Notes under the pieces: model-generated | Told to the model about the DNA's origin: nothing | What the model saw: only the letters and a program-made list of their open reading frames with translations | Database searches by the model: none | Shown here: piece after piece, positions 30,200 to 39,148 of the stretch | Layout of the letters: every line of letters starts with the position of its first letter | Numbering within the stretch: position 1 is the stretch's first letter | Translations under genes and position numbers: made by a program | Assembly: GCF_038050405.1 (NCBI RefSeq) | Contig: NZ_CP150901.1 | Location: 806,001 to 870,000 of the forward strand | Length of the DNA: 64,000 nucleotides | Reading direction: 5' to 3' | Origin: Paraburkholderia sp. IMGN_8 | Lineage (GTDB): Bacteria; Pseudomonadota; Gammaproteobacteria; Burkholderiales; Burkholderiaceae

Positions 30200-30889
30200 A
30201 TGCGTGCATCAGATGTAATGACCAGTAACGTCGTATCCGCCAAACCTGACATGACCGTGAGCGAGGTTGCCAGGATGCTGGTGGACAGGGGAATCAGCGG
30301 CGCGCCGGTAATCGACGCGGAAGGACATGTCGTCGGCATGATCAGCGAAGGCGACCTGCTGCACCGGGAAGAGCTCGGCACCGATCAGCGCCGGCGCTCT
30401 TGGTGGCTCGATCTTTTTTCGTCAAGCAATGACGCCAAAGACTACATCAAGACACATGCTCTAAAAGTCCAGGACGTGATGACCACCCACGTCATCTCGG
30501 TTGATGAAGACACGCCGCTGAGCGAGGTAGCCAACATCCTGGAAACGCGGCGTATCAAGCGTGTTCCTGTGACAAAGGCGGGTCGTCTTGTGGGCATCGT
30601 CAGCCGCGCGAATCTTGTGCAGGCATTGGCCAGCATTCCCGATGAGCCGGCGCAGGACGTGGCCCTCTCGGATCGGGAGATTCGTGCGACGCTGATGGGT
30701 GAAATGACTGGCCACAATTGGGCATTTGCCGGGCGCAACATCGTCGTGATCGATGGCGTTGTCCACCTGTGGGGCATCTTTCATTCGATGGAGGCCGTCC
30801 AGGCTGTCCGCGTTGCGGCAGAAGGCATTCCCGGCGTGAAGCGCGTGGAAGATCATACGGAACCTTACCCGGTGATGCCAGGCATATAA
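30200..30889 (+). CDS. CBS-pair protein with C-terminal BON domain
   Basis: A 229-residue cytoplasmic protein. Two CBS motifs (about residues 5-60, ASDVMTSNVVSAKPDMTVSE, and 88-145, VQDVMTTHVISVDEDTPLSE) form a Bateman module that binds adenine nucleotides; a BON domain follows (about 155-220, VVIDGVVHLWGIF). It likely senses the ATP/AMP state or NAD(H). An FNR-type box and a separate palindrome precede it. It is directly upstream of a decayed USP gene, and CBS-BON/USP pairs are common in this setting. Confidence 0.9.
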   Translation: MRASDVMTSNVVSAKPDMTVSEVARMLVDRGISGAPVIDAEGHVVGMISEGDLLHREELGTDQRRRSWWLDLFSSSNDAKDYIKTHALKVQDVMTTHVISVDEDTPLSEVANILETRRIKRVPVTKAGRLVGIVSRANLVQALASIPDEPAQDVALSDREIRATLMGEMTGHNWAFAGRNIVVIDGVVHLWGIFHSMEAVQAVRVAAEGIPGVKRVEDHTEPYPVMPGI

Positions 30890-30960
30890 AAGATCAAGCG
30901 CGAAACTCCTCGATCAGGGAGTCTCGTGATCGAGACGCGCGGTTCTTAGCGCACAAGATC

Positions 30961-31305
30961 ATGTACCGTAGGACCGTATTGGCCGTCGATGGACATGACG
31001 CGTCGAAGCGCGCGTTGGGCGAAGCGCTCGACATCGCGGCGCTCGCACAGGGGCGGCTTCATGCCGTATATATCATCGATCCATGGGGCGTTTTGCCGTA
31101 TGCCGGTTATTCCGACCCGGAGGCACTGCGCAACGTGCTCCATGAAGACGGCAAAATCACACTGGAAGCCGCGCTAGGCGATAGCCGAACATGGGGTGGC
31201 GGGCGATACCGAAATCGACGAAACACAGAGCCCGGCAGACGATAGCCCGAGTTGCCTGTATCGCTGTGTACAACGCCATGGCGCCGAGCTTGCACGCCAA
31301 TTGTA
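30961..31305 (+). pseudogene. Frameshifted and truncated universal stress protein
   Basis: The frame from 30961 reads MYRRTVLAVDGHDASKRAL, a good UspA start, to about 31177. The match then moves to another frame with GVAGDTEIDETQ and CLYRCVQRHGAELA, which parallels the GDSEIVETQ and LGAELVVMGTHG segments of the USP at 25331. After GAEL the family match stops and the ATP-binding half is missing. So it carries one frameshift plus a lost C-terminus. A sequencing error could explain the frameshift but not the missing end. Confidence 0.8.
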
Positions 31306-31319
31306 TTGGGAGATTGATC

Positions 31320-31514
31320 ATGCCATGCGGATGCAGACGAGCAGCAACGAGCAGACCGGCCGAAACCCGGCCCAACAAACCCGAGTCGCATGAAGCCGTG
31401 CCGACACCTGCCGGAGAACGCCGCACCGAACCCTGTTGCGACTGCAATGGCCCGACCGAAGTTGGACCGAAGGCTGCGGAGCAGGCCAGATCGGTTTGTG
31501 GCTGCTGCGGCTAG
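31320..31514 (+). CDS. Small cysteine-rich protein of unknown function
   Basis: A 64-residue open frame with eight cysteines in three groups: MPCGCRR at the start, PCCDCNG in the middle and VCGCCG at the very end. The ATG at 31320 has a GGGAG site at ideal spacing, which argues for translation. The Cys pattern (C-x-C, CC-x-C, C-x-CC) suggests metal or Fe-S binding, like a small metallothionein, but no family was recognised. It ends 77 bp before the MtrA-like gene, which itself begins with Cys motifs, so the two may work together. It partly overlaps the decayed USP region. Confidence 0.5.
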   Translation: MPCGCRRAATSRPAETRPNKPESHEAVPTPAGERRTEPCCDCNGPTEVGPKAAEQARSVCGCCG

Positions 31515-31530
31515 CGGCTCGGACGGCTAG

Positions 31531-31572
31531 CGCGAGGGCGCGAAGTCCTGACAGGGGATGGGCTCCCTCGCG
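31531..31572 (+). other. Stem-loop just before the MtrA-like gene
   Basis: Arms CGCGAGGG (31531-31538) and CCCTCGCG (31565-31572) pair perfectly over 8 bp across a 26-nt loop, ending 19 bp before the ATG at 31592. There is no T-run. It could regulate translation of the downstream gene; no cobalamin riboswitch was recognised. Confidence 0.45.
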
Positions 31573-31591
31573 GGTACCAATGGAGCAAGCC

Positions 31592-32773
31592 ATGGACCAG
31601 GACGGAACTGCCGCATCTCGCGCCGCTGCGCTACGCGTTGTTTGTGACGAGTTGGAGCAAGCCGTCGCCGCGACCAAATGCCATCGATGTGGGTGCTTGC
31701 GGCACACCATCGAGGCGCTGGAGAAAGCCGCTCCCGTAGTTGTGGAACTGGTGCCGGTGCTCGATGGCGCTCGCCGCGTGCTGGTGCCGCAGAAGTACGA
31801 ATGCCTCGGTTGCGAAATCTGTTTTCCGGCGCTTGCCGCTAATGCATTCGCCGAGGCGTTTCCGCAGGCGCTGTCAGACGCAGCGCTTTGTCCTGTCGAG
31901 GCGCCAGAGGAACGCAGCGGCTGGCCGCCCCTGCCAGGTGATTACTCTGTCGTCCGGCACGGGGCGTCCGTAGCCGTATGCACGCTAAACAGCGAGAGTC
32001 TCGCGAAGGAACTCGCGCAGTCTGCACCTGATGGGCTCGCCATTGTCGGCACGATGCGTACCGAGAATCTGGGCATAGAGCGCGTCATTCGCAACGTGCT
32101 GGCCAATTCCAACATTCGATTTCTGATCCTGTGCGGCGAGGATTCCCGGCAGTCGGTTGGCCATTTGCCGGGGCAGTCGATAGAGAGTCTGTTCGCCAAT
32201 GGCCTTGACGACAACCGGCGTATCGCCGGTGCGAAGGGGAAACGCCCATTCTTGAAGAACGTTGGGCCGCAGCACATCCGGGTCTTCAAGGAGCAGGTAC
32301 AGCTTATTTCGTTGATTGGCGAGCAGGATGCTGCCCGTATACGTCAAGTCATTGTGGACCGCCACGCTCAGGGGCTGCCGCCGTTCGATGGGGCCGTGAC
32401 TGACGTTTCTGTTAAAACCGTGCAAGCTAGGGAGCCGCAGTTTTTCAAGTCCGACCCGGCCGGTTTCTTCATAGTCTACCCAAACCGCCGCGTACACGAG
32501 CTGGTAGTTGAGCACTACACGAACGCGGGCGTCCTTGACTGCGTCGTGGAGGGATCGACGCCTACAGCCGTCTATGCGGAAATCGTGAAGCTAGCGCTTG
32601 TGAGTCAACTCGATCACGCCGCCTATCTTGGGCGCGAGCTCTCGATCGCGGAACGCTGCCTCCAGACGGGCGAATCTTATGTTCAGGATCGGGCGCCCGG
32701 CGAGCCAATGCCCACGCAGGAAGCCACCAAGACGGATCGTTGCGGCCCACGTGCACGCCATGCCATTAGATGA
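31592..32773 (+). CDS. MtrA-like protein (tetrahydromethanopterin S-methyltransferase subunit A family) with Cys motifs and DUF4346-type C-terminus
   Basis: A 393-residue protein. Residues about 25-70 hold C-x2-C-x-C (KCHRCGCLRHT) and C-x2-C-x2-C (YECLGCEICFP), fit for an Fe-S cluster or zinc. Residues about 120-260 match the corrinoid-binding MtrA domain: SVAVCTLNSESL, IVGTMRTENLGIERVIRNVL, FLILCGEDSRQ and GHLPGQS, then GAKGKRPFLKNV. The C-terminal part (FFIVYPNRRVHELVVEHY, LDHAAYLGREL, YVQD) matches the domain often fused to MtrA relatives. In methanogens MtrA carries a methyl-cobamide; no methyltransferase partner is seen here. ATG 31592 has a GGAG site; ATG 31580 is possible. Confidence 0.8.
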   Translation: MDQDGTAASRAAALRVVCDELEQAVAATKCHRCGCLRHTIEALEKAAPVVVELVPVLDGARRVLVPQKYECLGCEICFPALAANAFAEAFPQALSDAALCPVEAPEERSGWPPLPGDYSVVRHGASVAVCTLNSESLAKELAQSAPDGLAIVGTMRTENLGIERVIRNVLANSNIRFLILCGEDSRQSVGHLPGQSIESLFANGLDDNRRIAGAKGKRPFLKNVGPQHIRVFKEQVQLISLIGEQDAARIRQVIVDRHAQGLPPFDGAVTDVSVKTVQAREPQFFKSDPAGFFIVYPNRRVHELVVEHYTNAGVLDCVVEGSTPTAVYAEIVKLALVSQLDHAAYLGRELSIAERCLQTGESYVQDRAPGEPMPTQEATKTDRCGPRARHAIR

Positions 32774-32864
32774 CGCCGACAGAAATCGTTTTCCGTACTC
32801 GGTGAATCACCGCAAGTGGCAAGGTCCGGTCCAACACCGAACATTCGCCGTCATCGTCTTGCTG

Positions 32865-33257
32865 TCACAAACGGCCGTTATGGCCGATGAAGCAACGGTC
32901 AAGCCCCCCCTCGGTCCAGTCGAGATCCGCGAGTTCGAGCGAAACGACTTCCCCCGAGCGCAATCCCAGTCGCACAAGTAGGGGCAAAATGGCATAGTCG
33001 CGACGACCGATTGCGCTGTGTCGATCGATGCTTGCCAGCAATTGCCGCGTCTGTTCAGGACGGATTGCGCGAGGGATTGCCTGCATTGACCAACTGGCCA
33101 CGACCGGAACAGTAGCGCCCAGATCAAACGCAATGTCACCCCGATAGCACGCATAGCGCAGAAAGGAGCGCAGCGTGGTGGTCATGAGCTTCGCGCGTTT
33201 CGGATGCAAATGGAGTGCCTGATGTCGCACAAATCTCACGATATCGCCGGTGCCCAA
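32865..33257 (-). pseudogene. Tyrosine recombinase remnant (N-terminal part)
   Basis: About 130 residues resembling the core-binding domain and start of the catalytic domain of a phage-type integrase: LRSFLRYACYRGDIAFDL, then RRDYAILPLLVRLGLRSGEVVSLELADLDW with the first catalytic Arg. It stops after the LDW motif, so the His, second Arg and nucleophilic Tyr are missing. It lies 91 bp beyond the MtrA-like gene, opposite strand. Confidence 0.75.
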
Positions 33258-33397
33258 GCAGGCACGCCAGATGACTCAGGCCTTCGCCGCGCGATAGCGC
33301 TAAGCCGAAGCCAAACGGGCGTTGCCCGCTTAACGTCCATTATTTTCCGTTCTCTGAAGCGATCCCAATGAGCGCAACTCGCATCGTATGGTGCCCG

Positions 33398-34423
33398 TCA
33401 ATCGAGCGTCAGCACGACGCGGCCATCGATCTTGCCGCTCTTCAACTCGACAAACACGGCATTGATGTTTTCGAGGCGGTCGGTATGAATCCGGGCGCGT
33501 ACTCGCCCTTCGGCCGCAAACTCGAGCGACTCCTGCAAGTCCCCGCGTGTGCCGACGATCGATCCTCGCACGGTGATGCCATTGAGCACAGTGGAAAAGA
33601 TCGGCAACGGAAAATCACCTGGCGGCAGACCGTTTAGCGTGACGGTGCCGCCGCGGCGGACCATGCCGAGTGCCTGGGCGAAGGCGCTGCGCGATACCGC
33701 TGTGACCAGCACACCATGCGCTCCGCCGATTTCCTTCTGGATCGCCGCGGCAGGATCGCCCTCCGATGCATCGATTGTGAGGGCGGCACCGAGTTCACGA
33801 GCGAGGGCGAGCTTGTCGGCTGATATGTCCACCGCGACGACATGTAGTCCCATTGCAATGGCATATTGAACCGCGACATGGCCAAGGCCCCCGATTCCCG
33901 AGATCGCGATCCATTGGCCAGGCCGCGTGTCGGTCATGCGAATGCCCTTGTAAACGGTAACGCCCGCGCAGAGAATCGGTGCAATTTCTTCAAAACCGAC
34001 TTTCGGCGGCAAGTGCCCGACATAGTTCGGATCAGCCAGCACGTATTCCGCATAGCCACCGTTGACTGAATAGCCGGTGTTCTGTTGTTCGTGACAGAGC
34101 GTCTCCCACCCGCTCAGGCAGTGCTCGCAATGACCGCAAGCAGTATAGAGCCACGGCACGCCGACGCGGTCTCCTTCCTTGACGGCCTTGACGCCATCAC
34201 CAACGGCCGCGACATAACCAACGCCTTCGTGACCGGGAATGAAGGGGAGCGTCGGCTTGACTGGCCAGTCTCCGTCGGCTGCGTGAAGATCGGTGTGGCA
34301 GACACCGGATGCCTTGATCTTGACGAGTATCTGCCCGCGGCCCGGTGTTGGTATGGGCACTTCCTCAATGCGAAGCGGGGCGCCAAATTCGTGGACGACT
34401 GCGGCTTTCATCGATTGCGTCAT
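33398..34423 (-). CDS. adhP: Zinc-dependent alcohol dehydrogenase, AdhA/AdhP type
   Basis: A 341-residue alcohol dehydrogenase of the ethanol-active AdhP type: [25 protein letters not shown], structural Cys cluster [15 protein letters not shown], and nucleotide motif [13 protein letters not shown]. It interconverts acetaldehyde and ethanol. The start at 34423 has GGAGGATCAC before it. A weak FNR-like box with a GATACT hexamer lies upstream, suggesting fermentation use. It differs from the dehydrogenase at 27347. Confidence 0.92.
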   Translation of the reverse strand: MTQSMKAAVVHEFGAPLRIEEVPIPTPGRGQILVKIKASGVCHTDLHAADGDWPVKPTLPFIPGHEGVGYVAAVGDGVKAVKEGDRVGVPWLYTACGHCEHCLSGWETLCHEQQNTGYSVNGGYAEYVLADPNYVGHLPPKVGFEEIAPILCAGVTVYKGIRMTDTRPGQWIAISGIGGLGHVAVQYAIAMGLHVVAVDISADKLALARELGAALTIDASEGDPAAAIQKEIGGAHGVLVTAVSRSAFAQALGMVRRGGTVTLNGLPPGDFPLPIFSTVLNGITVRGSIVGTRGDLQESLEFAAEGRVRARIHTDRLENINAVFVELKSGKIDGRVVLTLD

Positions 34424-34482
34424 GTGATCCTCCGGGAGAAGAGTGCATGACCGCCAGTATCGCGGTGACCACGGCGTAGAAA

Positions 34483-34496
34483 TTGACATGGGTCAT
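34483..34496. promoter_or_regulatory. Weak FNR-like box before adhP
   Basis: TTGACATGGGTCAT resembles the TTGAC-N4-GTCAA variant at 24652 with one change. On the minus strand GATACT (34456-34461) is centred 31 bp away. The spacing supports it; the weak match does not. Confidence 0.45.
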
Positions 34497-34726
34497 CGAA
34501 CGGCGACAGCCGGGTGCGACGCGACCAACTGGTAAGCGGTCTGTTTATGTGGCGGCTCGCGGCTAGTTAACGGACGTTCAGCGTACCGCTGCGAATGGCG
34601 GAGAGAGAGCATGACGAAAGTTCGGCATGGGACCGACTTCGGCCGGCCCATGAAAACCTCGCAAGACCGTCTGCCAGTGACTTTTTCAACAGCATCCCCT
34701 GACACCGGACACTCGCGCTATCTGGC

Positions 34727-36550
34727 CTACGCCTCATCCCCCCAATCGTGCCATTCGACCGCATGCGACTCCAGATAGCGGTTCACCGCCTGTCCGATGG
34801 TAGGGAAGAAGTTTTGCTCGTCGATCATCTCGAACAGGCCGTAGTGCTTCAGGCTGTCCTTCACGGGCCCCTTCAGCTCCGCGAAGCATAGCGTGACGTT
34901 CAACGCGAGCAGTTCGTCATGAAGCCGCGCGAGCGTGTCGGCGGCGGTGAGGTCGACGTCTGTCACCGGTTCAGCTGCGATGACGATCCACACAGTTTTT
35001 GTCGGCGCCTCGCGCACTGCCTGCCGCACGCGCTCGCGAAAAATCTCCGCGTTTGCGAAGAAGAGCGGCGCATCCCATCGCAGCAGGACGAGCCCGGGAA
35101 TGCGGTGGGCCTCCGGATGGCGGGCGACGTCGTGATAGCCCTTAATCTGATCGACGCGACCGAGCACAGCGGAATGCGGACGCCACCCCCGCCACAGGAA
35201 CCCGAGAACCGCGAGCGCAAGCGCAATGCCGATACCGTTCACGACCCCGATCATCGCGACACCGAGCAGACAGACGATCGATTGCGCGAACTCGCTCGGT
35301 CTCAGCCGATAAAGCCGCAATACTCCGCGCACTTCGAGCATCCCGAGACAGGCGGCGATAACGACCGCCGCAAGCGCTGCCTGCGGTGTGTTGCGCAGCG
35401 CCTGTGGCGCGAATAGCAACAGCCCCGCGACAATCAGGGCCGCGAAGACGCCGGTCGCCTGCGTCTTCGCCCCTGCCGCTTCAGCGACCGGCGTGCGCGA
35501 AGCGCTCGCGCTCACGGCGAACCCATGCGCGACGCCCGCCGCGATGTTCGCGAGCCCGAGCGCGACGAACTCCCGGTTGCGATCGACTGCTTCCCCGCTG
35601 CGCGCCTCATAGGTGCGCGACAGGATGCTGATGTCGGTGAATGAGACGAGCGCAACGGCGGCAGCGCCGCCGAGAAGCGCCGTCCACTCGTTGAGTGCGA
35701 GCGCCGGAATGCGTGGCGCCGGCAGCACTTGCGGCACGTTGCCCACCACCGCCAGCCCGAAGCGCTGTGCGAGATCCAGCGCGGCGACCGCAATGGTCGC
35801 GCCCGCGACCGCGATGAGCACGCCGGGCACCTTCGGCAACCAGCGCCTGCAACCGAGGATCGCGACGAGCGCCGTAACGCCGATCGTAACGGCCAGCACA
35901 TTGGTCTGGCCCGCAACGACGCCGCTCGCGAGTTCGCGCACCTGCTGCAGGAATGATTCGCCGTGCACCTGGAAGCCAAGCAGCCTGGGTGTTTGCCCGA
36001 CGACGATTGTCAGCGCCATTCCGTTGAGATAGCCGTAGCGGATCGGCAGCGAAAGCAGTTCGGCGACGAAGCCCAGCCTCAGCGTGCCGACCACCACGCA
36101 GATCGCACCGGACAGTAAAGCGAGCCCGCCCGCGAAGGCAAGCGCGCTCTCCGCGTTGCCATGCGCAAGCGGCGCGACGCTCGCCGCGATCAGCGCGACT
36201 AGCGCGGAGTCCGGACCCAGCACGAGGATCCGGCTCGGGCCGAAAAGGGCGTAGGCAAGCAGCGCCGCGAACGACGCATAGAGCCCGGATACGGCGGGCA
36301 AACCGGCGGCCTCCGCGTAGGCCATCCCCGCGGGCACGAGGACGGCGCTCAGGCTGAGGCCAGCCATCGCGTCGTGGGGCAGCCATGCAAGCCGGTAGTT
36401 GCGTGCCACAGTAAGCCCGTTGACCCAACGCGATTGGATACGCCCGGCGGGACTCGATGGCCGCTCGGGCTCACGGGTGTCTGGTTTCACGGGTAAGGAC
36501 AATTCGAGCCAGGGCGGTTGGTGATCGGACGAGCGGCTCGCAGTACCCAC
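34727..36550 (-). CDS. SulP-family anion transporter with STAS domain
   Basis: A 607-residue inner-membrane protein. The SulP core of about 12 helices starts near residue 60 (AGLSLSAVLVPAGMAYAEAAGLP, the family signature) and a cytoplasmic STAS domain occupies about 470-590 (LLRWDAPLFFANAEIFRERV, VDLTAADTLARLHDEL). Family members carry sulfate, bicarbonate or dicarboxylates; the substrate is not readable. Its N-terminal 40 residues are a Pro- and Ser-rich tail. No FNR-type box was seen upstream. Confidence 0.92.
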   Translation of the reverse strand: MGTASRSSDHQPPWLELSLPVKPDTREPERPSSPAGRIQSRWVNGLTVARNYRLAWLPHDAMAGLSLSAVLVPAGMAYAEAAGLPAVSGLYASFAALLAYALFGPSRILVLGPDSALVALIAASVAPLAHGNAESALAFAGGLALLSGAICVVVGTLRLGFVAELLSLPIRYGYLNGMALTIVVGQTPRLLGFQVHGESFLQQVRELASGVVAGQTNVLAVTIGVTALVAILGCRRWLPKVPGVLIAVAGATIAVAALDLAQRFGLAVVGNVPQVLPAPRIPALALNEWTALLGGAAAVALVSFTDISILSRTYEARSGEAVDRNREFVALGLANIAAGVAHGFAVSASASRTPVAEAAGAKTQATGVFAALIVAGLLLFAPQALRNTPQAALAAVVIAACLGMLEVRGVLRLYRLRPSEFAQSIVCLLGVAMIGVVNGIGIALALAVLGFLWRGWRPHSAVLGRVDQIKGYHDVARHPEAHRIPGLVLLRWDAPLFFANAEIFRERVRQAVREAPTKTVWIVIAAEPVTDVDLTAADTLARLHDELLALNVTLCFAELKGPVKDSLKHYGLFEMIDEQNFFPTIGQAVNRYLESHAVEWHDWGDEA

Positions 36551-37252
36551 CCCACAACCGCGAAGCGCGGCTTCGGATCCTCGGTGAGGAGAATGAAAAT
36601 CGCATGCGAACGGTCCGTCAGGCTATTGCTGATGATCGCATGAACCGGCGATCACGGCAGGCACGGTGTTTGGGTGGGTGCAGGTCCGTACTCGACGATC
36701 ATCTGTCGGTCAACAAGACGGCACGAGTGACTTTAGTACCTTGCGGAGTCAACCGGTGGACGCAACAGATTGATGAAATCGCCTGACGTCCATCCGCGCA
36801 GACTGACACCCTCTTCACTTGAAGGAGAAGTTCGTGGAAGCGACTACGACAACACGGTGCGCGTGCTGCGGAACAACGGCAAGTTCACAGGACAGAAGCC
36901 GCCGCTGAGACTGATGGAGATTTGGGCCGTCCGGACTTGCCTGCAACGCTCGATGCGAACAGGCGATCTAGCGATGTCCCAGCAAGTTGAGAGCATACAA
37001 TCTGACCAGACTGAGAGTGCGTGGCAACTGTCACGGCCAAGGCGTCGGATCACCGGCAACCTCCAGCGGTATCGATCCATTGAGTCCCGGGTATACAGTG
37101 GGGCGCGTTCAGTGACGATGCGCTCACATGCCGGTCGTCGTGAGGGTTGTTCGACGCCCGCGCTCATCCGCGTAACAGTGAGCGCACAGCCTCGGGCGCA
37201 GGTCGATGATCACCTTGACTGCGCCGGAATCGAGGACTCCGCGGAACTCGCG
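36551..37252. other. 702-bp stretch without an intact gene
   Basis: It holds no convincing complete gene. Open frames here have no family features, except a short tyrosine-recombinase-like peptide at about 36880-36977 listed separately. Confidence 0.6.
36880..36977 (+). pseudogene. Short integrase-like fragment
   Basis: The plus frame reads TGQKPPLRLMEIWAVRTCLQ followed by RTGDLAM, which resembles the N-terminal region of a compact tyrosine recombinase family (KPPL-x4-EIWAIR-x-RLQ, then RDLALFNLAID). The match ends abruptly on both sides. Only a scar remains; family call from memory. Confidence 0.5.
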
Positions 37253-37600
37253 CTACAGCGCGTACTGCAAGGCGAGATCAAAGCCGATAACGACCAGTGA
37301 ACAGCCGAGCCCGGCTAGGAGATTCGCGATCCGATGTTCGAAATCGTGCTCTCGCCCCATCCACGCCCCGATGAGGAAAATGCCTTCGACGACGACCTGG
37401 AGCGCAACGAACACCAGCATGAGAAGGAACTCGTAGCCCATGAACCTGAAGTTCGCGAAGTTTAAACCGTAATCGAAGATCCACCTGCCCACCCGATGAA
37501 TCTCATAGACGAGCAAAAGGATCGGAAACAGGTAGCTGGCAACATAGGTCGGCAACGTTGCATGCCGCAGTTCCAGGTGAAAGTGACGAGCAGCTTGCAT
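37253..37600 (-). CDS. Small integral membrane protein, unknown function
   Basis: A 115-residue protein with three hydrophobic segments: about residues 20-38 (VASYLFPILLLVYEI), 55-78 (EFLLMLVFVALQVVVEGIFLIG) and 93-112. Charged residues lie between them (HRVGRW, GREHDFEHR). The ATG at 37600 follows a very strong AGGAGGGGGAT site, supporting expression. An A/T-rich near-palindrome lies just upstream (37620-37637). It sits between SulP and the hemerythrin gene, same strand as both. No family recognised. Confidence 0.7.
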   Translation of the reverse strand: MQAARHFHLELRHATLPTYVASYLFPILLLVYEIHRVGRWIFDYGLNFANFRFMGYEFLLMLVFVALQVVVEGIFLIGAWMGREHDFEHRIANLLAGLGCSLVVIGFDLALQYAL

Positions 37601-37725
37601 ATCCCCCTCCTGCGTCGGCTTTTTGTGCTCACAAAAATTTTTTGTTCAATTGCGCGGCCACAGATTCTGCAGATCCGCGTTTGCATCGCGTGGCCGGCCG
37701 CCCATCGAAAGGCGCAACCGAACTG

Positions 37726-38307
37726 CTAACTTTCCGTCTCCGGAATCGTGTTGACGATCATCGAAAATAATTTGCCCAGATCGTCTTCAAGTTTTACCCC
37801 GTCAAACGGATCACGATTTGCGCCAAAGGCGGCGTCGATCTCCGCCCAGTCTTCCTTTGTCAGCAGACGTCTGGCAGCCGGCAAAATCAACGTCTCTTCC
37901 ATACACCGATGGTCTGCATAGAACTCGGCATACTCGTCCACTGTGGCTCGCAGCTCCCGAAGTGCGGGGGCACCCTTCAATTCATACCGGGTCAGCGCGT
38001 GTTCGATATTGATCAACTTCGCGTCACCTCGAGCGTGCTGGGACTCCAGTTCCGCAAGGACATAGTCAAATTCATCCGTCCGATCCCGCAGCGGCGTGAA
38101 CAGGTAACGGTCCTCTTTAGGATGGTGCACCCGCTGAGGGTACTCGCGGATGTAATAAAGCATCGCCCGAAACACCATGAGGCCCGGAACGGGCGCACCT
38201 GCTGCCAGCAGACGCACGAAGCGGCGCATGCCCTCGATCACGGTCGACAGTTGCTCGTGTTCACGAAGGATGACGGTTATCGCACTACGCGGTCCCGGAG
38301 ACTGCAT
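37726..38307 (-). CDS. Hemerythrin/HHE-domain protein
   Basis: A 193-residue cytoplasmic HHE protein with the di-iron ligand pattern: REHEQL near residue 15, VHHPKEDRYLF near 60, ESQHARGD near 88, and DHRCMEETLILP near 132. Such proteins bind O2 or NO or help repair Fe-S centres. A perfect FNR-type box is 142 bp upstream, linking it to low oxygen. A paralogue lies at 39547; the two share the YYMR/YYIRE and RVHHP-E-D patterns. Confidence 0.88.
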   Translation of the reverse strand: MQSPGPRSAITVILREHEQLSTVIEGMRRFVRLLAAGAPVPGLMVFRAMLYYIREYPQRVHHPKEDRYLFTPLRDRTDEFDYVLAELESQHARGDAKLINIEHALTRYELKGAPALRELRATVDEYAEFYADHRCMEETLILPAARRLLTKEDWAEIDAAFGANRDPFDGVKLEDDLGKLFSMIVNTIPETES

Positions 38308-38448
38308 ATCAAACTCCGCAGCGGTACATGAAAAGCATTGGCAAATCGATTTGCAGCTTCACGCCCGTGGCACGAGCGGAAAGCTGCATCGATGCTTTAA
38401 TGCTAGTCATCATCCGCTCGACATCAAAGCGCGCTAACGCCACAGCTT

Positions 38449-38462
38449 TGATGGAGATCAAC
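38449..38462. promoter_or_regulatory. Perfect FNR/ANR box before the first hemerythrin gene
   Basis: TTGATGGAGATCAA is an exact consensus match. No good -10 lies at the ideal distance on the minus strand; the best candidate, TTTGAT (38424-38429), is 2-3 bp off. It sits between the hemerythrin start and the 3' end of the cytochrome c gene. Confidence 0.75.
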
Positions 38463-38524
38463 GGCTGTGAGGGCATGGTGGCCCATAAGCTGAGCGCCCG
38501 TCGACTGCATAATTTGGCAACCGC

Positions 38525-39148
38525 TTATCTGGATTGCAGATAGGCGGCAACGGCCTTGGCCTGTTCGGAACTCAACGTATGTGCGACAGCGGTCATCACG
38601 GGCGCGTTGGCGCGCGTACCGCCTTGAAAGAACTCGATCTGACGCAGCAGATACTCCCGATGCTGCCCTGCGAGGCGCGGAAATGTACCGACCCCCTGGG
38701 CCTGCTCGCCGTGGCATGAAGCGCAGGCCGGCACCCCCTTGTCCGGCACACCGTGTTCGAAGATTTCCCGTCCTTTGGCCATTAAGGTGGGGTCGCCCGC
38801 CGCGCCCCGGGTTGCGGCCTGATGAGAGTAATAATCGGCCAGCGATTTGACGGCTGCCTCGTCCAGCAGTGCGGCCATGCCCCACATGTAATCGCGGGCG
38901 GTGGATTCGCCGCGCGCGTGTTCGCGGAATCCCTTGAGCTGGGCTTCGATGTATTCAGGTGTCTGGGCGTTGAGCTTCGGAAACATCGGCGATTCGCTGC
39001 GCCCGTGTACGCCGTGGCAGCCAGAGCAAATCTGCCCGGCAATGCGGGCGCCATCCTCGGCCCGTGTGGGATCTGGCAGCATCAAGGCTGTGCCTGCTGC
39101 GGCAAGCAGTGCGATCGCTGGCATCCATGCAGCAAGTATCTTCTTCAT
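38525..39148 (-). CDS. Di-haem cytochrome c, c4/c553 type
   Basis: About 207 residues: a Sec signal peptide (MKKILAAWMPAIALLAAAG, cut near ADP/RAE), then two cytochrome c domains with haem motifs CSGCH (about residue 40) and CASCH (about 142) and Met ligands in PMFPKLNAQ and GTFPRLAGQ contexts. It works in the periplasm as an electron carrier, perhaps to a high-affinity oxidase. The ATG at 39148 is used because it starts the signal peptide; ATG 39160 is possible. It is upstream of the hemerythrin gene on the same strand. Confidence 0.9.
   Translation of the reverse strand: MKKILAAWMPAIALLAAAGTALMLPDPTRAEDGARIAGQICSGCHGVHGRSESPMFPKLNAQTPEYIEAQLKGFREHARGESTARDYMWGMAALLDEAAVKSLADYYSHQAATRGAAGDPTLMAKGREIFEHGVPDKGVPACASCHGEQAQGVGTFPRLAGQHREYLLRQIEFFQGGTRANAPVMTAVAHTLSSEQAKAVAAYLQSR

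Noticed and set aside
37620..37643. TTTTTGTG-CT-CACAAAAA followed by T-run as a terminator
   Set aside because: The stem is A/T-rich with a two-base loop and there is no gene ending just before it on the plus strand; could be a chance palindrome.
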